The notes beneath the pieces were generated by a model. It was not told the origin of the DNA. It saw nothing but the letters and a program-made list of their open reading frames with translations, and searched no databases. Source: Hermatobates lingyangjiaoensis (Eukaryota; Arthropoda; Insecta; Hemiptera; Hermatobatidae). Taken from it: a stretch of 64,000 nt of DNA. This document shows positions 50,641 through 57,200 of this stretch, in pieces (the stretch's first letter is position 1; every line of letters starts with the position of its first letter). The translations under genes and the position numbers were made by a program. The stretch is taken from the NCBI GenBank assembly GCA_026182355.1, contig JAPFBL010001929.1:1976001-2040000 (forward strand), given 5' to 3'.

Positions 50641-53600
50641 AGGTCGTAAATGCAGAAGCTGCTGCACATTTTAATATTATTTGTTTACAAGAAGATCTGC
50701 TGCCCCCTTATACTAATATATATATATATATATATATAAAGATTTCACATAAACACGTGAAATAACAATCAATGATCAAACCACAATATGAAATGGGAAA
50801 ACAAGACTAAGATCTTTCAACCGTAACAAGCTGTCATAGTCAAAAACCCAATTGACTTCTGGGTTCTTTCAGTCGGGTTTTTGACTCTGATGAAGACCGC
50901 TTGTTACGGTTGAAAGATCTTAGTCTTCTTTTCCCATTTCATATTGTGGTTTGATCATTGATATATATATATATTTGTAAAATTTGGAAGCAGTCCTTCT
51001 TTTAAGCATATTTCGTTGAACAGCTGACCGTATTTCGCTGATGTAATTTTCTTCACTAGTTTTTCAAGGTTTCTGAATACCTTCTTTTTTCCTTCATCCA
51101 AACGTTGGAGAATGTTAATTAAGTTATAACCGACATGTTTCGACTGGCTTCCAGTCATCTTCAGGGTGATTAATTAAACAAAGAGAAAAATTATTAGTCT
51201 TTGGAGTTGGTATTAAAACACATTATATAGTAGAAGTTTGAAGTAGCTGCTCTTGGGCCTGATTCACAAGAGCTACTGACTGAGGTGGGGTGGGGGTACT
51301 GACAGTTAACGGTTTTTTCATCCAATCAGGCGCGTATAGTTTAAGCACTCTCTCGCTACTACCCGTCTGAATATTTATTGTAGGTTTATTCTGTTTAATT
51401 ATTATTGCTTCTGCGATTTGCAGCCGATTGAAGTTGTTTTCTTTTCTAATTATTTTAGTTCCACTCACGAGTAGGTCTCTAGTTATTTTGGTATTATGCT
51501 TGTCCTCTGAATGTTTCTTGGGACCGCCTATAGAAAGGTGCATGGTAAGTCTTCTCGACAGTGATGTAGTTGTCATCCCAATGTATGAATCGTTGCAAGG
51601 CTCACGGTCCCCGATTTGACAGGTGTATTCATACACGAGATTAGACTCCTTCAGTTGAGAATCTTTAACCTTATTGCTATTTCTCATCACTAGGCTGCTT
51701 ATGGTGGGGCTCCGATAATAGGTTATTAAGGCGACCTTATCCTCGGGTGAGGTGCATTTTATATTCTTCTTAATTATATCCTTGAGTACGCGTTCGTCTA
51801 TTTTGTGGTCTTCCGAATACTGATTTTCGTACTAAAGGTTATGTGTTATGTGATATATATATATATATTAACTTTAGCACATAGGACAGAACACAGAAAG
51901 ACACTACAGAACTCACTTCGATATTTCGACATCCGTCGAGTAAAGATTTATATTTTGAATTATCTTTTACATTTTTGGTTTTTACCAGAATTATTATACT
52001 GGGAATTTTATGGCTTCTTAGTATTTAATAAGATCATTTTCCTTCCCCTTTGTCAAATAACATATATACGAATTTTCTTTTAATGAGTGTTATCATTTAC
52101 CTGCACAATATTATTCCTCTTACATCTCTTATAAGTCAATAATATATTTTCATTTTTCCATTAGAAACATCAATTTTATCTCAGTGGATTCGCTCAAAAA
52201 ATTTCTAAGTCAATGTAAACAATGTAAAAAAATACAAAAAATTCGACAAGTATAGCAGGTGATCTCTTAGTCTAGGATAAACAAAGAGTTTTTATATCGT
52301 TATTGCTCTTTTCCGTAATTGAAACTTCATGATTTTTTTTTATGAATTGCTAATTTTTTGTTCCATTTTTGGTCAAATTTTCATAATTTTTTAACGAGCC
52401 GTTTAGCGTCAAAAAAACATTTTCTGAAAACACAAATCGTACTCTAAAGACCCTTTAGCGAATGTAATTTTAGAAAAAAATATCTCAACTCATTGTCCAT
52501 ATAATGTTCTATTTATAGGCATAGTTTCATTCTTGTCCGTCAAACAGTATGGCTTGTATCGCTCTCACAAGGTTTGAGATTGATTTATAAGTCAAAATTT
52601 GTACATTTTATTGAAAAAAAAATATTTCCTGTTGATATAAAATTTTGAATATATTTTTCGTTTGTTCCATTTGTAACCTCAAAGATAATGTCAAAATCTC
52701 AAAACTCTAGGGTTATTAGTTTAGGAGAAATAAATGTTTTAAAAAAAACGGTTTTTGGCAAAAAAAGTGACTTTCCCATCATGCATAATTCTTCCCAAAC
52801 AATAGGGATCTTCGTCTAAATGGGGCCCATTTTTGTGTAAAATATCAACTTGATTCATCAAAGATTCTGGACCGTAGCGTGGTAACAAGCAATGCTAACA
52901 CACGCACCCACCCACCCACCCACCCACACACACACAGACATCATCATAAAAACTTCATAAAACGACTTCTGGGACCTCAAAACATGTAATTCCGTCAAAA
53001 TCTCGAGATCGAATTCTTTCACGATCACTATACTTTACTTATAGTAAAGTAATAATAATTAACGGTGGATGTTAAGGCCAGGAGGAGAGCGAGCCTCAAG
53101 GAGGCATATGAATGCCTCTTCGGAAGCTCTATGGGTGACATGGAAATTAGACTCGGGGATTTGTTTGAGGATTTGTACCCTGAAACATTCATTGAAACGG
53201 AGGTCATGGGAATTAGCATGGATAGCTATGGGTAAGTCACTGCGCTGAAAAACAGACGCCCTGTGATTGTTCATACGCAGGCTCAGCTTGATTGAAGCCA
53301 AGCCAACGTAAAAAGCATCACATCGAGTACACTCCAAACGGTAAACGCAGTTACAGGATGTGCAAGATGTATCAGAAGGAACAGGATAGGAGTTGTTACT
53401 GAGAGGGGAAGTAAAGTAAGGACTGGATAGGGGACAGGTTTGGCAGTTATGGCGTTCACATCGCTGCATCCCTCTGCTAGCGCAGGGGCTGTTGGAAATA
53501 TGGGAGAAAATGGATTTAAGGTTGGAAGGTCTACGGTAAGAAAAAGTAGGGGGCTGACTGAAAATAGGAGAAGTAGACGTGTATATATATATATATATAT

Positions 53601-53838
53601 ATAGTTTTTTTACTTTTTCTTACTGTACTCCTTTGTTTCCCGAAACATCCCTTTCTGGACATTAGTCCTTTCCTGCGCTTTCACCCTTTTAAAATACCAC
53701 TCTTCCCCCCCACTCTTCTCAACTCCTCACCAGATGTTTTCTGCATCTAGTGTTCAGTTGGGTTTTTGACTCTGACGAAGACCGCTTGTTACGGTTGAAA
53801 GATTTTAGTCTTGTTTTCCCATTTCTTATTGTGGTTTG

Positions 53839-53891
<53 letters not shown>

Positions 53892-54015
53892 ATTTCACAT
53901 AAACACGTGAAATAACAATCAATGATCAAACCACAATAAGAAATGGGAAAACAAGACTAAGATCTTTCAACCGTAACAAGCGGTCTTCGTCAGAGTCAAA
54001 AACCCCACTTATTGT

Positions 54016-54063
<48 letters not shown>

Positions 54064-54216
54064 AGAGAGAGAGAAAGAGAGAGAGTAATACATATTGTAC
54101 GCTAAATTAATGTGTCAATAATTAGTTAACTTTTTATTGTTCTGATGATGAGAATTTCCAATTTCCAAAAGATTAGTTCGTCATACAAGAAAAAACTAAA
54201 ACATTTGTTGCTATGG

Positions 54217-54249
<33 letters not shown>

Positions 54250-57200
54250 GTTGTAATTTCCTTCCAAAAGTCTGGGTGGGTTTTTGTTAATAAGCAAAAA
54301 GCAAATGAATTTTTAATATTAAGATAGAATTTCACTCCCATTGTAACCCCTGCTCTATAGGGTTTCTCAGATTTCATATTTAATCGTAAAATTTAAAGTT
54401 CATGCATGGATTGCACTACTAAAAGCAAACTGACAATAGATTGGCACATTTTCAACTTTGCCAAACTTTGTACTAAAGTTATTCATTTAAATACTCATGA
54501 TTAGAGTGTACTAAAGATAATATTGGTCTTGTTCATTAGTACGTAGGTATCTTCGACTTGAAAACGATGACTAGTCCATTCTTCCCAATTTGCTATAAAT
54601 GTGTGATTGTAAAACTCACTTGCTTGAACCCTCCCTATCCTCATGCATAATCCCCTCAATTCTTTAATGAGAGTTATGAACACGGACAGTCCTCCCTCAC
54701 AATAAACTATCAAGCCTTAGTAGAATGATGTTACGAGTGCCACATGTGCCCAACCTATGTTACATACACTTCTTTTTATAAGTGCTAAATATACAATTTT
54801 ATTTGTTAAAAAGAGATCCATGTTATTAAAAGGTGTTGTTACTTGCATAGGGACGAGAAGGGCTGCTTTGTTAATACGAAGAAAGTGTTGAGCGACTTGG
54901 ATCTAGAATTCACAGACGAAGACTGTGCTAACGTGCGCTACGTGTGCGAGTGCGTGTCGCGACGTGCAGCGCACTTGGCAAGTGCAGGAGTTGCCACTAT
55001 TCTTAACAAGATGGGTCGGGATAGCGTTTCCGTCGCAGTCGATGGTTCTCTCTACAGATTCCATCCTCATTTCCACAGAACCATGTTGATCAAGATACTT
55101 GAACTTGTCCAGCCTTCAATCAAGGTAAAGTAAAAGGGAAAACAATCAAACGCCTACTATGTGGTATAATTGCCACAAGCAAGATTTGTTGACACGTCAG
55201 TATGCACGTCACTGTATTTAGGAATCTCTTGCTTAAAGAATAAGGCTTTGATCTTCAACTAACCTTTGTTTGTTACTTCTGCATGTACCTTTTCCTATCC
55301 AACGATATTATAGACCAGGGATTCTCAAACCTTTTCTTCCATAGACCCCCTGTAGAAATTTTATTTTTTTCATAGACACCCCCCCCCCCCCCCACCTAAG
55401 GAATATATATAAATATACACATCTAATTGTGTGTGTGTGCAATGGCTACCACAGACGACTCATTTTAAAACACATAGTAATAGGAAAATGAGGGGAAATC
55501 GTAAAGAGGAAAGCAACTGGAATATCAATAATTATATCTATATTTTAAAGTCCATGGAATCCATAATTATAATAAATAAAACAAATAATATTACCGTAAT
55601 AATAACTGCATATTAATGAATAACAAAACTATCAATCATTTTCATTTTTTTTATTATATGCAATTAATAAAAAAAAACCATTAATATTTTACAAAACTAT
55701 AATATTAGTGTGATGGATGGGCTTGACGTTCTTGTGGTATGGTGGGGGGTTTTTAATTTCGGGATTAAACTCTCATTTCCAAACATTGGACGTATTTCAT
55801 AAGTTATCAAAATATACTTTTTCATTACTCATGCTCACTTCCTCCCCAAATCTAGTTTATATTTACTTATTATTTTTATTACAATACGAATACCTTAATA
55901 TTCATTTATAAATATTATTTTATTTATTATTATTAATATTATTATTTCATTTTATTTATTGATTTATTTTTATTTTTTATTTATAAATTTATTTCTTAAT
56001 AAAGAGACATCCAAATACCCCCAATAGACGCCTTGGTGATCATAGACCCCCCATGAAGTCCGATAGACCCCCAGGGGGTCCACATGGACCCTTTTGAGAA
56101 TAGCTGGTATAGACATTTGAGCATGACTGAATCCCGTAGAACTTGTGTCCTACTGTGTAACTAATAACAGAAAAAAGTCTTTTTATAAAACACATTTTCA
56201 CGAAAACAGCGCGTTTCAAACACATAGTCTTCTTCTTCAGGTAACACATTTAAATACCAAGTATGGCAATAGTGGATTATATAATCAGTTAAAACATAAT
56301 ACATAAAGAAAATGAAACGAAATTTGTGATTTGAAAATAATTACTATTTCTGTAGTATCTACTTCTATTGTAGTGCAGTCACAGTTATTATGTGGTATTT
56401 ACTCATTGTAATGGTCTCCACATATAAAAATTTAATCGTTAAATTTTTATATGTGGAGAAAATTTCATTAGCTTTTTACCCTACAATGAGTATGTACTTC
56501 ATTAACATTAATCAATGTAAGTCATGTTAGAAAAGTAATTGAATTCTCCATGTCAAATGTTTTATATAATGTAATAAGACTATATATAATGATATATAAT
56601 AAGACTATATATGTTATATACTAATATAAAATACGACTTATAAGAATGTTCTTCTTCAGCTGTTACGATGGGCGGACATTTTTTCACCAATAGCAAAGAG
56701 CACAACGTAAAATACAGTAGATATTAAAAACAGAAAGACAACACTAATATAAAAACAAAACTTGACTAACCAAATCCCTCACTTGGCTGCTAAGCCATCT
56801 CGCTTACTAGGAGACCTGTTCATATCTGTAGTTGTCGTCGTTTAGTATAAATTTACTAAATAAGAAGTATATGAATTGCATGTTATTCGATTGTATTTAA
56901 TGATGTAATTTATTACATGCATGCTACTTGTTAGTTCCAGAGAGGTTAGAAAACATAATATTCTTATCACCAATTCACAAAGTAAAACACCCTTTTAGAA
57001 TAATATTAATTTATTACATTACCCAATTAAACATGAACCGGAGAGGTTGTTATTGGACATTACGTTAATGGGATGGTGGGCTGAAGACAATATTTCAGCG
57101 GGATAAAATGTTCAATAAAATTTATATGATTTGGTTCAATTCAAATTAGTATCAATCGGGATGATTAATCTAATTAATTGTCTAATTGTTATTAGATAAA

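Noticed and set aside
54062..54247. GAGA-factor sites or a functional polypurine/polypyrimidine hairpin
   Set aside because: Simple GA and CT microsatellites next to TA repeats. No promoter context.
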